Below, one piece after another: positions 53,497 through 62,448 of a stretch of 64,000 nt of DNA. Where the stretch lies: NCBI GenBank assembly GCA_965224015.1, contig OZ245032.1, forward strand, positions 310,001 through 374,000, read 5' to 3'. This DNA is from CBDCVD01 sp965224015. GTDB lineage: Bacteria > Pseudomonadota > Alphaproteobacteria > Rhizobiales > CBDCVD01. Both the position numbers and the translations under genes were made by a program. The number at the start of each line of letters is the position of its first letter. Within the stretch, counting starts at the first letter, position 1. The notes under the pieces are model-generated. The model was not told the DNA's origin and searched no databases. It worked only from the letters and a program-made list of their open reading frames with translations.

Positions 53497-54699
53497 TCAT
53501 TTCGCAAAAGCCGTGCATGTTGTTTCCGGTTTATCCAGCCCTAGTGTATCAAGGGCGGAGCGCTGATGCAGATAGCCTTTTTGCGGCGATACACTGATGG
53601 TGATCTTACTGTCCGTGAGAATGATCGGCTGGCGCAATTGCCCGTTCCAGTTTCTGAACGTCACCTTTTGCCCTTTAAACGCAGCCAGTTCAAAGGCATC
53701 GGACAGGATATAATCGCGCAGTGTCGCAGGTGCATCCGAGCGGATACGGGTCGCCGCTTCGCCGATCACCCGAATGGCCAGCCAGACCTCATAATCGGCC
53801 TCCTGGATAACACGCCGCGCCAGCCTTTCGAAACGACGTTGAAATTGCGTCGCTCCCCAGGCTTCATGCGCCGGATGAAACGATACTGGCCGCAGGCCGC
53901 CCGATCCCATGACCGGGCGCGCCTGCCAGGTATGAAAAGGCAAATACAAGCCAAACACATCGGAAGCATCGGCGGCGATCACCACATCATGATCGGGGGC
54001 ATCCTGGGTAAACACCGGGATTTGCCGCTGGACCAGCACATGACCGGTATCGGTACGGCGCGAGCCGCCGCGATCTTCAAATTCGCGTTCCTGCACGATC
54101 GTCGCCCCGAATTTCCTTGCCGCGCGCCGGTACGCATCGGCCAGGGCGCGATCCGCCGGATTGGAGCCGTGGATCAAAAACCACCGGTGCCACTGTTTCC
54201 ACATGGCGTATTGGGCGATTGCATCCGCGATCATCGCCGTGGACGGTGCGATATGGATCATATTTTCCCGGCATTGATCGTTGCGCAGGCGCGTTTGCCG
54301 CGCCGTCGCATTGATGACCAGCGCCGTCTCACCAGCCTCATCCGCCAACCGGAGCGTATCGTCGGCGCGGGCGACGATGACGAACAGATCGATTCCCTCA
54401 GAACGCATTTCAGCGAGCGCATCAGAGGCCTGACCGGGAGAAACCGCCGTATAATGCGTTGTAAATCCTATCCCCAAAAAGCTGCCTGTGGTGCGATTGT
54501 CCTCGGTTGCCAGCCTGCCGCCTGCAAAGCCCAGGTCGTCAGGTCTGGCATCAAGGCGGGATATCGGCGCGCGGGCGGGATAGTCGACACGCAGGACGCC
54601 CACGTTGATGTCCAGTGCGAGAGCGGCCGGAGAAAACGCACCATTAAGGACAAAAGCAACCAGTACCATATGAACGAAATACAAAGAAAGCTCCTTCAC
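53497..54699 (-). CDS. PQQ-dependent alcohol dehydrogenase-associated ABC binding protein
   Basis: A 400-residue exported protein with a signal peptide (about 1-28, ending AALALDIN) and a periplasmic binding-protein fold of the type named PQQ_ABC_bind. Segments such as FAGGRLATEDNRTTGSFLG, MRSEGIDLFVIVARADDTL and WFLIHGSNPADRALADAYRR fit it. In other genomes it is linked to PQQ alcohol dehydrogenase and an ABC exporter; here the exporter genes are replaced by a NitT/TauT importer. The divergent response-regulator gene is about 157 bp away. Confidence 0.87.
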   Translation of the reverse strand: MKELSLYFVHMVLVAFVLNGAFSPAALALDINVGVLRVDYPARAPISRLDARPDDLGFAGGRLATEDNRTTGSFLGIGFTTHYTAVSPGQASDALAEMRSEGIDLFVIVARADDTLRLADEAGETALVINATARQTRLRNDQCRENMIHIAPSTAMIADAIAQYAMWKQWHRWFLIHGSNPADRALADAYRRAARKFGATIVQEREFEDRGGSRRTDTGHVLVQRQIPVFTQDAPDHDVVIAADASDVFGLYLPFHTWQARPVMGSGGLRPVSFHPAHEAWGATQFQRRFERLARRVIQEADYEVWLAIRVIGEAATRIRSDAPATLRDYILSDAFELAAFKGQKVTFRNWNGQLRQPIILTDSKITISVSPQKGYLHQRSALDTLGLDKPETTCTAFAK

Positions 54700-54856
54700 G
54701 CCGTTACCCGAGTATGGCCGAAACAGACATCACAGTAAAACCGATACTTTCGGATTATACCAGCGATATTTGTCTTACGTACACATTGGCACACCGACTT
54801 GCAAAGCCGCGCTGCGTTATGTTAGTTTTGTATATCCGGTAAAGGTGGTAGGCTTT

Positions 54857-55579
54857 GTGGAAAACGAAAAACACATCAGGGTGGAGATCAAGTCTATTCT
54901 GGTTATTGACGACCACCCACTCTATTGTGATGCGCTCGCCTCGACGCTTGAGCGAATATTTGAAGTCAAAAAGGTCAAAAAGGCGACATCTTTAAACGCG
55001 GGCCTGAAAAAAATCGGGCCGCGGTTTACACCGGAACTCGTTATCCTTGATCTGAAACTGCCCGATGTTACCGGATTAAGCGGATTTTTCAAGATCAAGG
55101 ACAAGATCCCGGACGTTCCGGTGCTTGTCATTTCGGCTGTGTCGTCGCCACAGACCATTCAGGCCCTGATTACCGCCGGTGCCGCCGGTTTTATTCCCAA
55201 AGATGCGTCTCACAAGGTTCTGCAAGCCGCGCTTATGGACGTGCTGGACGGGCGTAAATTTCTGCCCGCAGGCTTCAAACCCTCTGCCCGTCCAACCAGC
55301 ACCGAAATGTCGGCGCAGCAGATCGCCCAGAAGATCGCCGATCTCACCCCGCAGCAAAGCCGCATTATGAAATTGATCTGCGCCGGTAAACCGAACAAGC
55401 AGATTGCCTATGAGATGTCCCTGGCCGAGGCGACCGTCAAGGCGCATATCACGGCTCTGCTGCGGCGGCTTGGGGTCAATAACCGAACCCAGGCAGCGGT
55501 TCTGGTCAAGAGCGCCAGTCTTGACAGCGCCGGTCCGGTCCCGGAGCCGGAGATACCGCCGCGTGCCATTGCGAACTAG
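54857..55579 (+). CDS. LuxR-type response regulator
   Basis: A 240-residue two-domain regulator. The receiver has SILVIDDHPLYCDAL and the phospho-acceptor D65 (LVILDLKLPDVTG). The C-terminal NarL/LuxR helix-turn-helix contains LTPQQSRIMKLICAGKPNKQ and LAEATVKAHITALLRRLGVN. GTG 54857 is preferred, with GGTGGTAGG upstream; the frame extends to 54770. It resembles ErbR/AgmR-class regulators of PQQ ethanol or methanol oxidation and lies with a NahK/ErcS-type kinase two genes on. Confidence 0.87.
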   Translation: MENEKHIRVEIKSILVIDDHPLYCDALASTLERIFEVKKVKKATSLNAGLKKIGPRFTPELVILDLKLPDVTGLSGFFKIKDKIPDVPVLVISAVSSPQTIQALITAGAAGFIPKDASHKVLQAALMDVLDGRKFLPAGFKPSARPTSTEMSAQQIAQKIADLTPQQSRIMKLICAGKPNKQIAYEMSLAEATVKAHITALLRRLGVNNRTQAAVLVKSASLDSAGPVPEPEIPPRAIAN

Positions 55580-55582
55580 ATG

Positions 55583-55692
55583 TGTAATTTCAGCAGGTTG
55601 TTCTTACAAAACCCGTCGGGTGCAGATGGCAAGGGCACAAGAGGTATCACTTCCGGTTTGCCTGTCTTGAGAACAATCGGCTGAAGAGTCAC
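55583..55692 (+). repeat. Quinoprotein-cluster intergenic repeat, copy A
   Basis: Starting just after the response-regulator stop codon, GTGTAATTTCAGCAGGTTG, AAACCCGTCGGGTGC, AGGTATCACTTCCGGTTTGC and CGGCTGAAGA align in order with copy C at 62318. It has no coding capacity. Confidence 0.75.
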
Positions 55693-55694
55693 AA

Positions 55695-55715
55695 CTAGAG
55701 CGTGTCATGTCTTAA
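55695..55715 (+). repeat. Dispersed 20-bp repeat, consensus copy
   Basis: CTAGAGCGTGTCATGTCTTA, between repeat copy A and the FIST gene. The FIST frame runs through it, but a start at ATG 55738 avoids it. Confidence 0.85.
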
Positions 55716-55737
55716 TGCAAAGCGCTGCAAGCGAAGA

Positions 55738-56889
55738 ATGAGTAATGTACCTCCACTGGATCGTCGGTCACGGCCAATCGTTGGCGTCGGTGTTTCCCGC
55801 AGCCGCGATCCGGCGGAGGCCGTCACACAGGCGACCTCGCAACTGGCCCTTTCCAATATCAGCTTTGTCCTGGTATTTGTGCCCGATTGTCTTAGCCCTG
55901 AGAAGGTAGCGGCTTGCCTGAACGATCTCGTGCCATCGGTTTCGGCGTTCGGCTGTACAACGGCAGGGCAAATCACGCCCAAAGGCTATGAGAGCGATGC
56001 GCTTTTGCTTATCGCCTTTGCCCATGAACACTTTCGCTGCGCATCGGCACTCTTTAAACCGCTGAAGTCCCTGTCCATTGAGCAAACGGCGAAAAAGGCG
56101 CAGGAATTGAATTCGCGTTTTCACGCAACCGCCAACTGGAACCGCATCGCCCTGATCTTTGCCGATGGCTTATCCAAACAGGAAGATATTCTGGTAGCCG
56201 CCCTGGAAGCCGGATTGGGCGATATTCCGGTTTTTGGCGGCTCGGCGGGCAACGGGCTGGCGTTCGATGAGACATTCGTTCTGCACGGCGGGAAGTTTCA
56301 CAGCAACGCGGCGCTATTGATCCTGCTGGAAACCGATCTGGCGTTTTCCGGTCTTGGGTTCGATCATTTTCTGCCGACCGACAAACGTATGGTAGTGACC
56401 CGGGCGGTGCCGGAGGAGCGGCTGGTACTGGAGATCAACGGCTCACCCGCCGCCTTCGAATATTCCCGCCTCGTCGGTTGCGATGTCAACGCGTTGTCCC
56501 CAAGGATTTTTGCTGAGAACCCGGTTTTGGTGCGCAATCGCAATATCTGGCATGTGCGCGCCATTCAACAGGTGACCAATAATACGGCATTGTCGTTTCT
56601 GTCTGCCATCGACGATGGTCTGCTGCTCACCCTGGGACGCGGTATGGAAATACTGAAGACACTGGATGCCGGTCTGTCGTCCGTCAGCCTGCATGGCAAT
56701 TCGCCCGATCTCATACTGGGGTTTGATTGTTTTCTGCGAAAGCTGGAAATCGAACAAAATAATCTCGTGCTCCAGGCCTCGGAGTTGTTGACCCGCCATC
56801 GTGTTCTCGGGTTCAATACCTACGGCGAGCAACATTGCGGCGTGCATGTTAATCAGACATTTGTCGGCGTTGCGTTTTTCTCTTCCTGA
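55738..56889 (+). CDS. FIST-domain sensor protein
   Basis: A 383-residue cytoplasmic protein with an N-terminal FIST domain (about 15-210: LVPSVSAFGCTTAGQITPKG, FADGLSKQEDILVAALEAGL, VFGGSAGNGLAF) and a C-terminal FIST_C domain (RVLGFNTYGEQHCGVHVNQT). FIST proteins are proposed to sense small ligands and feed two-component systems. The hybrid kinase starts 12 bp downstream, so the FIST protein likely supplies its signal, as in Pseudomonas alcohol-oxidation clusters. Confidence 0.88.
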   Translation: MSNVPPLDRRSRPIVGVGVSRSRDPAEAVTQATSQLALSNISFVLVFVPDCLSPEKVAACLNDLVPSVSAFGCTTAGQITPKGYESDALLLIAFAHEHFRCASALFKPLKSLSIEQTAKKAQELNSRFHATANWNRIALIFADGLSKQEDILVAALEAGLGDIPVFGGSAGNGLAFDETFVLHGGKFHSNAALLILLETDLAFSGLGFDHFLPTDKRMVVTRAVPEERLVLEINGSPAAFEYSRLVGCDVNALSPRIFAENPVLVRNRNIWHVRAIQQVTNNTALSFLSAIDDGLLLTLGRGMEILKTLDAGLSSVSLHGNSPDLILGFDCFLRKLEIEQNNLVLQASELLTRHRVLGFNTYGEQHCGVHVNQTFVGVAFFSS

Positions 56890-56901
56890 CGGAGCTTTAC
56901 C

Positions 56902-59148
56902 TTGATTGATCCCCATGATCCTCTGGAAGTCCAGATCGAAAAACAGGCGAAAATAATCGAGGCACTGATCCAGCGCGCGAACAGGGAACACGATGTTGGT
57001 GGTTCGGCTTATACCCTGTTTCAATCCGCCATCGCCCTGCAGGGCGAGGTCTGGGAGAAAACCAAGGATCTGGAGCGCGCGCTCCATACCCTGGGGCGGG
57101 CAAGTAATGAACTGGAAATCACCGAATACGCCTTTAAGCAAACGCGACGGAACCTGGCCGTCGCGCTTGATGCCATGGAAGGCGGCTTTGCCCTGTTCAG
57201 CGATGACAGGCTTGAGATCTGCAATGATTTTTTCAAGAACCTGGTTGCCGATATTGCGGACATGGTAACGCCGGGGCTGCATTTTAAGGATTATTTCGCC
57301 GCCCTTAATCGCAGTTCATTGGTAAACCTGAGCCGCGACAGCGACGGTCAATCCGGTGTTCGTGTGAAAAAATGTGACCGCTCGGGCGCGCTGGCCGCTC
57401 CCCTGATGCTGGCCCTTGGGAATGACCGATGGTTTCAGATTACCCACAAACAGACCGGTGGCAATAATATCGTCGTCCTGCAAACCGAGATCACGGGCAT
57501 TGTTCGCAAGAACCGGCTAGAGAAAAACCGGCTGATCGATGAACAGGCCCATTTTCTGCAATCGGCGTTTAATCATATGAGCCAGGGCATAGGCATTTTC
57601 TCGCCCGAAGGCACATTGTTGATTCAAAATGTGCGCTTTGGGGAGTTGCTCGGTCTGCCACTGCAACTGCTTCACAAGGGTACGGCATTTGAGCAAATTC
57701 TCGACTTTGTCAAAAAGAACGCGCTGTTGATCGAAGATTATTCACGTGAAAATATTGATCTGTGGCAGAACAGGCTTCTCACTGAAAGCCATCTGAGGCA
57801 CCGTATCCGCCATAGCGGCGGCAAGGTTCTGGAAATTCAGGCTCACAAACTGCCCGATGACAGCTATCTCACCAATATTATCGACGTTACGGTGGAGTCT
57901 GAAACGACGATACTGCTCGAAAAACGTGTCAAAGAGCGCACTTCGGAGCTTTTGGAAGTCAATTTGCGTTTGCGCCAGCAATACGAGGAGCAGGCCAAGG
58001 TTGAAGACGAACTGCGCATCGCCAAGGAGGAAGCGGAAAATGCGGTTTCATCGAAAACGCGCTTTTTCGCTGCCGCCAGCCACGATCTTCTGCAGCCGAT
58101 TAACGCCGCCAAACTGATCATCTCAAACCTGATCGAGTGTTCCCGCAATACCAAAATGGAAGTAGCGGTCAATCGGCTTGACGGATCGTTTACGTCCATC
58201 CAGTCGCTTCTTCAGGCGCTTTTGGACATCTCCCGGCTCGAATCGACCGGCACTGAACTGGCCGTGACGTCATTTTGTATCAATGACATTCTTCATTCAG
58301 TAAAGGAGGATTACTTCCAGCTTGCGGCGCAAAAGAACCTGCGTCTTGACGTTGTTCCCTGCCGCGTCTGGGTGCGGAGCGATCAGCGTTATTTGCTGCG
58401 CTGCGTTCAAAATCTGGTCGTCAACGCCATCCAGTACACGGAAAAAGGCCGTGTGCTGGCGGGATGCCGAAGAAGGGGAGGCAACGTCGTTCTGGAAGTT
58501 TGGGATACGGGAATTGGAATTTCGAAGAAGAATCAAAAACGCATCTTTGCCGAATTCATGCGGCTCCAGACCGAAAAGTCCGGCTATGGCATGGGACTGG
58601 GACTCTCGATTGTCGAGCGCGCCTGTCGACGTTTGGGACACAACGTCTCCATTCGATCGAAAACCGGCGTGGGTTCTGTTTTTTCCATTGAATTGCCGTA
58701 TGTTGAGCCTGGGACTGTCCGCTTTGAAGCAAAAGAGCAGCTAAATCCGCCATCCCAGGCCGATATGGATTTGATCGTTGTGATCGTGGAAAATGATCCC
58801 GACGTGCTCTTTGCGACAACGCAGAAAATCGAAAGCTGGGGAGGGAGCGTTCTGGCGGCGGAATCGACGAAAGAGGCTGTCAGGCTGGTTCGCGATATCG
58901 GTATGGCGCCGGATATTATTCTTGCAGATCACCAACTCAATAACGGCGATGACGGGATAAAATCGATCATTGCGTTGCGTAATCTGACCAGGACTCATAT
59001 TCCGGCAATTATGATCACGGCAAACCGGGAAAAAAGCCTGATTAAGGCCGGACAAAAGCACGCTTTCACGGTTTTAACCAAACCGGTGCAGCTTTCGCGC
59101 TTACGGCCGTTGATCGATTGGAAAGTCCGTCAAAATGTGGCATCATAA
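56902..59148 (+). CDS. NahK/ErcS-type hybrid histidine kinase
   Basis: A 748-residue soluble sensor kinase starting at TTG 56902 (ACGGAGC upstream). A coiled coil at the N-terminus (about 1-80) precedes PAS-like domains (about 85-330). The H-box has H394 (AAASHDLLQPINAAKL). The ATPase boxes are NLVVNAIQYTEKG, VWDTGIGISKKNQ and YGMGLGLSIVERACRRLG. A C-terminal receiver carries D676 (DIILADHQLNNGDDG). Relatives control PQQ-ethanol oxidation and biofilm circuits. With the FIST protein and the LuxR-type regulator it forms the local regulatory set. Confidence 0.92.
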   Translation: MIDPHDPLEVQIEKQAKIIEALIQRANREHDVGGSAYTLFQSAIALQGEVWEKTKDLERALHTLGRASNELEITEYAFKQTRRNLAVALDAMEGGFALFSDDRLEICNDFFKNLVADIADMVTPGLHFKDYFAALNRSSLVNLSRDSDGQSGVRVKKCDRSGALAAPLMLALGNDRWFQITHKQTGGNNIVVLQTEITGIVRKNRLEKNRLIDEQAHFLQSAFNHMSQGIGIFSPEGTLLIQNVRFGELLGLPLQLLHKGTAFEQILDFVKKNALLIEDYSRENIDLWQNRLLTESHLRHRIRHSGGKVLEIQAHKLPDDSYLTNIIDVTVESETTILLEKRVKERTSELLEVNLRLRQQYEEQAKVEDELRIAKEEAENAVSSKTRFFAAASHDLLQPINAAKLIISNLIECSRNTKMEVAVNRLDGSFTSIQSLLQALLDISRLESTGTELAVTSFCINDILHSVKEDYFQLAAQKNLRLDVVPCRVWVRSDQRYLLRCVQNLVVNAIQYTEKGRVLAGCRRRGGNVVLEVWDTGIGISKKNQKRIFAEFMRLQTEKSGYGMGLGLSIVERACRRLGHNVSIRSKTGVGSVFSIELPYVEPGTVRFEAKEQLNPPSQADMDLIVVIVENDPDVLFATTQKIESWGGSVLAAESTKEAVRLVRDIGMAPDIILADHQLNNGDDGIKSIIALRNLTRTHIPAIMITANREKSLIKAGQKHAFTVLTKPVQLSRLRPLIDWKVRQNVAS

Positions 59149-59201
59149 TGCGCACTGTACAGGGTTATACATAATTGTGCAGATATATCGGGGGAGGGGT
59201 T

Positions 59202-59852
59202 ATGCGATCAATATTCGCCGGCCTGCTGGGATTGCTTGCGATCTGGGCGTCGTCTGCGGTGGCAAACGAAACCTATGATCTGATATTCAAACGGGGCACC
59301 CTGGCGGCGCTGCCCGAAAACAGTACCCTGATCTACGCGCGCCGGTTGACGGTAGCGGGCAGGCCCGGCGCATCCAACACCAATACCGGCATTGTCGAAC
59401 TGACCCTTGAGCGCGATAAGACGGCGCGGCTGAAGTTTGTCCGCAATAACAGGTTTCGCCCTATCGGCGTCTTTCCTGCCGCGGTTGGAAACCCGATTAT
59501 TATGTATTTTCTGGAAACCGTCATCCGCGATGTCGCACACAATACCGGTGGCAGTCCGTTCTACATTCGCAACCGGATAAAGGAGTCTGTCGTTCGATTC
59601 GCGCTACCCAGAGCCGGCACCGTATCGTTTGACGGCAGAGACAGGGCGGTAAAGCAGATCGTCCTGCGACCGTTTATTGAGGACGCTAACAAACATAAAA
59701 TGCGCGGCTATCATTCTCTGACCCTGTCGATAAGCGTATCGGAGAGTGTTCCCGGCTGGTATTACGCCCTAGCGGCGAACGTGAAGGGCACCGATGGAAA
59801 GATACTTTACTCAAACGCATTAACGCTGTCTGAAAATGGAAGGGTGCAGTAA
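59202..59852 (+). CDS. Exported protein of the quinoprotein cluster, unknown function
   Basis: A 216-residue protein from ATG 59202 with GGGGGAGGGG upstream. Residues 1-21 are a signal peptide (MRSIFAGLLGLLAIWASSAV). The mature region is beta-rich (LKFVRNNRFRPIGVFPAAVG, YYALAANVKGTDGKILYSNA) with no motif I recognise. It overlaps the next gene by one base (TAATG) and is likely part of the same periplasmic support system. Confidence 0.75.
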   Translation: MRSIFAGLLGLLAIWASSAVANETYDLIFKRGTLAALPENSTLIYARRLTVAGRPGASNTNTGIVELTLERDKTARLKFVRNNRFRPIGVFPAAVGNPIIMYFLETVIRDVAHNTGGSPFYIRNRIKESVVRFALPRAGTVSFDGRDRAVKQIVLRPFIEDANKHKMRGYHSLTLSISVSESVPGWYYALAANVKGTDGKILYSNALTLSENGRVQ

Positions 59853-60232
59853 TGTTGACAGGTACAAACAGCACAATTGCCTTTGCACGCCTGGCCTTTC
59901 TAGGGCTCGCCCTGGTCCTTGGCTCCAGCGCCATGGCGCAAAGTCCGGCGCAGCGCCTCAACGATTATCCGACGTTTGCGCGGGCCGATTACGTATTCGC
60001 CTGTATGGCGGCGAACGGACAGGGGCGCGATGTGCTACAGAAATGCGCCTGCTCGGTGGATGTGGTAGCGTCAATCCTGCCCTACGAGAAATATGTGGAG
60101 GCCGAGACCGTGTTGTCGTTGCGGCAAACGGGCGGTGAGCGCATGTCTGTTTTCAGAACCACTCAACTTGCCAAAAACCTGGTTGCGGATTTGCGCCGCG
60201 CGCAGGCCGAGGCCGAAATCATATGCTTTTGA
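59852..60232 (+). CDS. Small exported Cys-containing protein of the quinoprotein cluster
   Basis: A 126-residue protein with a signal peptide ending SSAMAQSPAQ and a mature region of about 95 residues containing four Cys (FACMAANG, KCACSVDVV, EIICF), suggesting disulfides. No known domain. The start overlaps the preceding stop. Small proteins of this kind are common in PQQ-dehydrogenase clusters, but their function has not been assigned. Confidence 0.75.
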   Translation: MLTGTNSTIAFARLAFLGLALVLGSSAMAQSPAQRLNDYPTFARADYVFACMAANGQGRDVLQKCACSVDVVASILPYEKYVEAETVLSLRQTGGERMSVFRTTQLAKNLVADLRRAQAEAEIICF

Positions 60233-60320
60233 ATTGAATGTATTGAATGTGTTGAATGTGAAAACCCGTCGGGGGCTGCTGGCCATTCATTGATCTTCGA
60301 CGAAGCAAAACCTGCTGGCA
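60230..60320 (+). repeat. Quinoprotein-cluster intergenic repeat, copy B
   Basis: Three imperfect TTGAATGT units (60233-60260) lead into AAAACCCGTCGGGGGCTGCT and GGCCATTCATTGATCTT, which align with copy C at 62318. It fills the gap between two convergent genes. Confidence 0.65.
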
Positions 60321-61148
60321 CTATGACTGTATGTCCTTTTTGAGGACTTTTTCAAAGACATTGCCTTCGGTGTCTTCGGCCCGCACCCGAAACGCGGGCG
60401 CGCCATTGTCACGATAGGTGAACCGGAACACCGGATTCTCGCTGATCGAAATCCCCCCTTGCAGGGTGAACAACATCTCATCGCCCTGAAAGACTTCAAG
60501 TTGGTGGATAAAATGGGCCCCGACAAAAAGCTGCGTTATCTGATCGCGCTGTAAACCGGAATAATTGGGATGACGGATCATAATCTGGGCTTCACGGTGC
60601 CCACCCGACCGGGCGGCCGCCTCGCCAAAATGTTTCAGCCGCATCCTGCCCATGGAAGCCAGCGCCTGTTCGCTGCTTCTGCTGGCTGGGGCGGAACACC
60701 CCCCCGATGCCTTGACGAATCGTCCCTGCATGAAACTGCCCCTTGCCGTCCTGGCGATCACCCGCACATTGGAATACTGGTCGACGCGCACCCGCAAGGC
60801 AAAGTCAAGGGGGCTCATGGCCTCACCGAAAGTCATTTCGGCGGCCATGGGCGCCGGATTTTCGTCGATAACAACCATCGCCCCTGTTATCCGGTCGGTA
60901 CCCGTCGCAGCTTGCCTGATCTGGATCGGTACGGTTGCAGCATCGTGGGCGCGATAAGGCGCGACAACATCGAACAGGCCCGTGGCGTCGTTGAGAACGG
61001 CATTGCCCGCCAGATCATCGCGCAGTTCGATCCAGCTTTGCGATTTCTGAAGCGGGTTGTCTGGAGCGGCCTGGTTTGCGGCCGGGGTATCTGTCACCGC
61101 TGCTGCGCTTGTCGCGGCAACGACGAGGGCTATAAAAAGCTGTTTCAT
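60321..61148 (-). CDS. Quinoprotein dehydrogenase-associated SoxYZ-like carrier
   Basis: A 275-residue exported fusion. After a signal peptide (about 1-23), a SoxY-like half ends with the carrier motif KASGGCSAPAS, whose Cys would hold a thioester or persulfide. A SoxZ-like half (about 165-270: AQIMIRHPNYSGLQRD, VFRFTYRDNGAPAFRVRAED) follows. This fused form is found specifically with PQQ dehydrogenases and relay hydrolases, not with thiosulfate oxidation. The metallohydrolase gene is divergent, 109 bp away. Confidence 0.9.
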   Translation of the reverse strand: MKQLFIALVVAATSAAAVTDTPAANQAAPDNPLQKSQSWIELRDDLAGNAVLNDATGLFDVVAPYRAHDAATVPIQIRQAATGTDRITGAMVVIDENPAPMAAEMTFGEAMSPLDFALRVRVDQYSNVRVIARTARGSFMQGRFVKASGGCSAPASRSSEQALASMGRMRLKHFGEAAARSGGHREAQIMIRHPNYSGLQRDQITQLFVGAHFIHQLEVFQGDEMLFTLQGGISISENPVFRFTYRDNGAPAFRVRAEDTEGNVFEKVLKKDIQS

Positions 61149-61257
61149 AAGGCGTTCCCATAATGATATTGCTCAATATAAATGATAGCATGATAATACG
61201 TAAATTGAAATATCGCCCAAAGGATGTATTCGCCAGCCATTCACGACAGACAAATGT

Positions 61258-62313
61258 GTGCCAACAATGTTTGAAGTCATCATGACCGTTTGCCTTCTCT
61301 CCGCCCCTGACATTTGCCGCGAAGTTCTGCTTCCCGGCTATGAGACGGAGCACCTGGCGGCGTGTGAGGCCCGCCTGGATAGCTTGCAGGATGCGACGTT
61401 GAAGAAATTCCCGTCCTATCATCCGTCAATCCGGGGAAAATGCGCAAAAGTCCCGCAGGGACTGGCATTCGACGAGGTGCATGAAGGCGTCTTTGTGCAT
61501 CGCGGTGCCATCAGCGATGCGGCGCCGGATAATCTGGGCGATATTGCGAATACCGGCTTTATTATCGGCGATACGTCCATTGCCGTCGTTGACGCGGGCG
61601 GCTCGCGCCAGATCGGGGAAAAGATGTACCGCGCCATCCGCGAAAGGAGTGATTTGCCGATCAGCCACGTCATTCTGACCCATATGCATCCGGATCATGT
61701 TCTGGGAGCCAGCGTGTTTTCCGATATCGGCGCCACGATCGTCGGCCATGGCGATCTGACCCGGGCGCTGAACGATCGCGCCCGGACGTATCTGCGGCGT
61801 TTCGGCAGCCTGATTGGAAAGCGCGCCTTTATTGGTACGCAGGTCATTGTTCCCGATGTGGGTGTGGCGGAAAAAATGACGATTGATCTGGGAAATCGCG
61901 TGCTTGTCCTACAGAGTTGGCCGCAATCCCATAGCGGCACGGATGTGACGGTTCTGGACACCGGCAGCGGGATCCTGTTCACCGGAGATCTGGTATTTCA
62001 CGGCCATCTGCCAACATTGGATGGCTCGCTAAAGGGCTGGCAGGCGGTGTTAACCGCCCTTTCCGAAATGCCGGTCACACGGATCGTACCGGGCCATGGA
62101 GGACCGGTTCTAAAATGGCCGCGCGCCTCGGTTGCGATGCAGCGATATCTGTCTGTGCTGGAGCGCGATACCCGGGCGGCGATTAAAACGGGTGCTACGC
62201 TCGGGGCTGCCGTTGAGACAATCGCCGCAAGCGAGAAAAGGCACTGGCAATTGTTTGAACTGTACAATCCGCGCAACGCGACCGTCGCCTATACCGAGCT
62301 GGAATGGGAGTAG
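61258..62313 (+). CDS. Quinoprotein relay system zinc metallohydrolase
   Basis: A 351-residue metallo-beta-lactamase-fold protein. Zinc ligands are in THMHPDHVLG (about 140-149) and later in LFTGDLVFHGHLPTLDGSLK and VPGHGGPVL. The N-terminal FEVIMTVCLLSAPDICREVL block is typical of the type 2 relay hydrolases (SoxH-related). Those usually carry a signal peptide before this block, but the frame before GTG 61258 has no signal-like segment and no ATG back to its stop at 61203. Either the front is lost or another start is used. ATG 61267 is also possible. Confidence 0.88.
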   Translation: MPTMFEVIMTVCLLSAPDICREVLLPGYETEHLAACEARLDSLQDATLKKFPSYHPSIRGKCAKVPQGLAFDEVHEGVFVHRGAISDAAPDNLGDIANTGFIIGDTSIAVVDAGGSRQIGEKMYRAIRERSDLPISHVILTHMHPDHVLGASVFSDIGATIVGHGDLTRALNDRARTYLRRFGSLIGKRAFIGTQVIVPDVGVAEKMTIDLGNRVLVLQSWPQSHSGTDVTVLDTGSGILFTGDLVFHGHLPTLDGSLKGWQAVLTALSEMPVTRIVPGHGGPVLKWPRASVAMQRYLSVLERDTRAAIKTGATLGAAVETIAASEKRHWQLFELYNPRNATVAYTELEWE

Positions 62314-62315
62314 CC

Positions 62316-62445
62316 GTGTAATTTCAACAAGTTGCCCTCAGAAACCCATCGAGTGCTGCTGGCCATTCATCTGATCTTGGCCGCAACAGGTATCGCTTCA
62401 GGCTTGCCCGTCCTGGACACAACCTGCTGAAAGATCCCCAGTACC
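62316..62445 (+). repeat. Quinoprotein-cluster intergenic repeat, copy C
   Basis: It begins right after the metallohydrolase stop with GTGTAATTTCAACAAGTTG. AAACCCATCGAGTGCTGCTG, CAACAGGTATCGCTTCAGGC and ACCTGCTGAAAGATC follow. It is the most complete copy, with features shared by A, B and D. Confidence 0.75.
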
Positions 62446-62448
62446 CGG

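Noticed and set aside
53566..54738. A 390-codon plus-strand open frame
   Set aside because: It is exactly antisense to the PQQ-associated binding protein, which has a signal peptide, family similarity and operon context; the antisense product has none.
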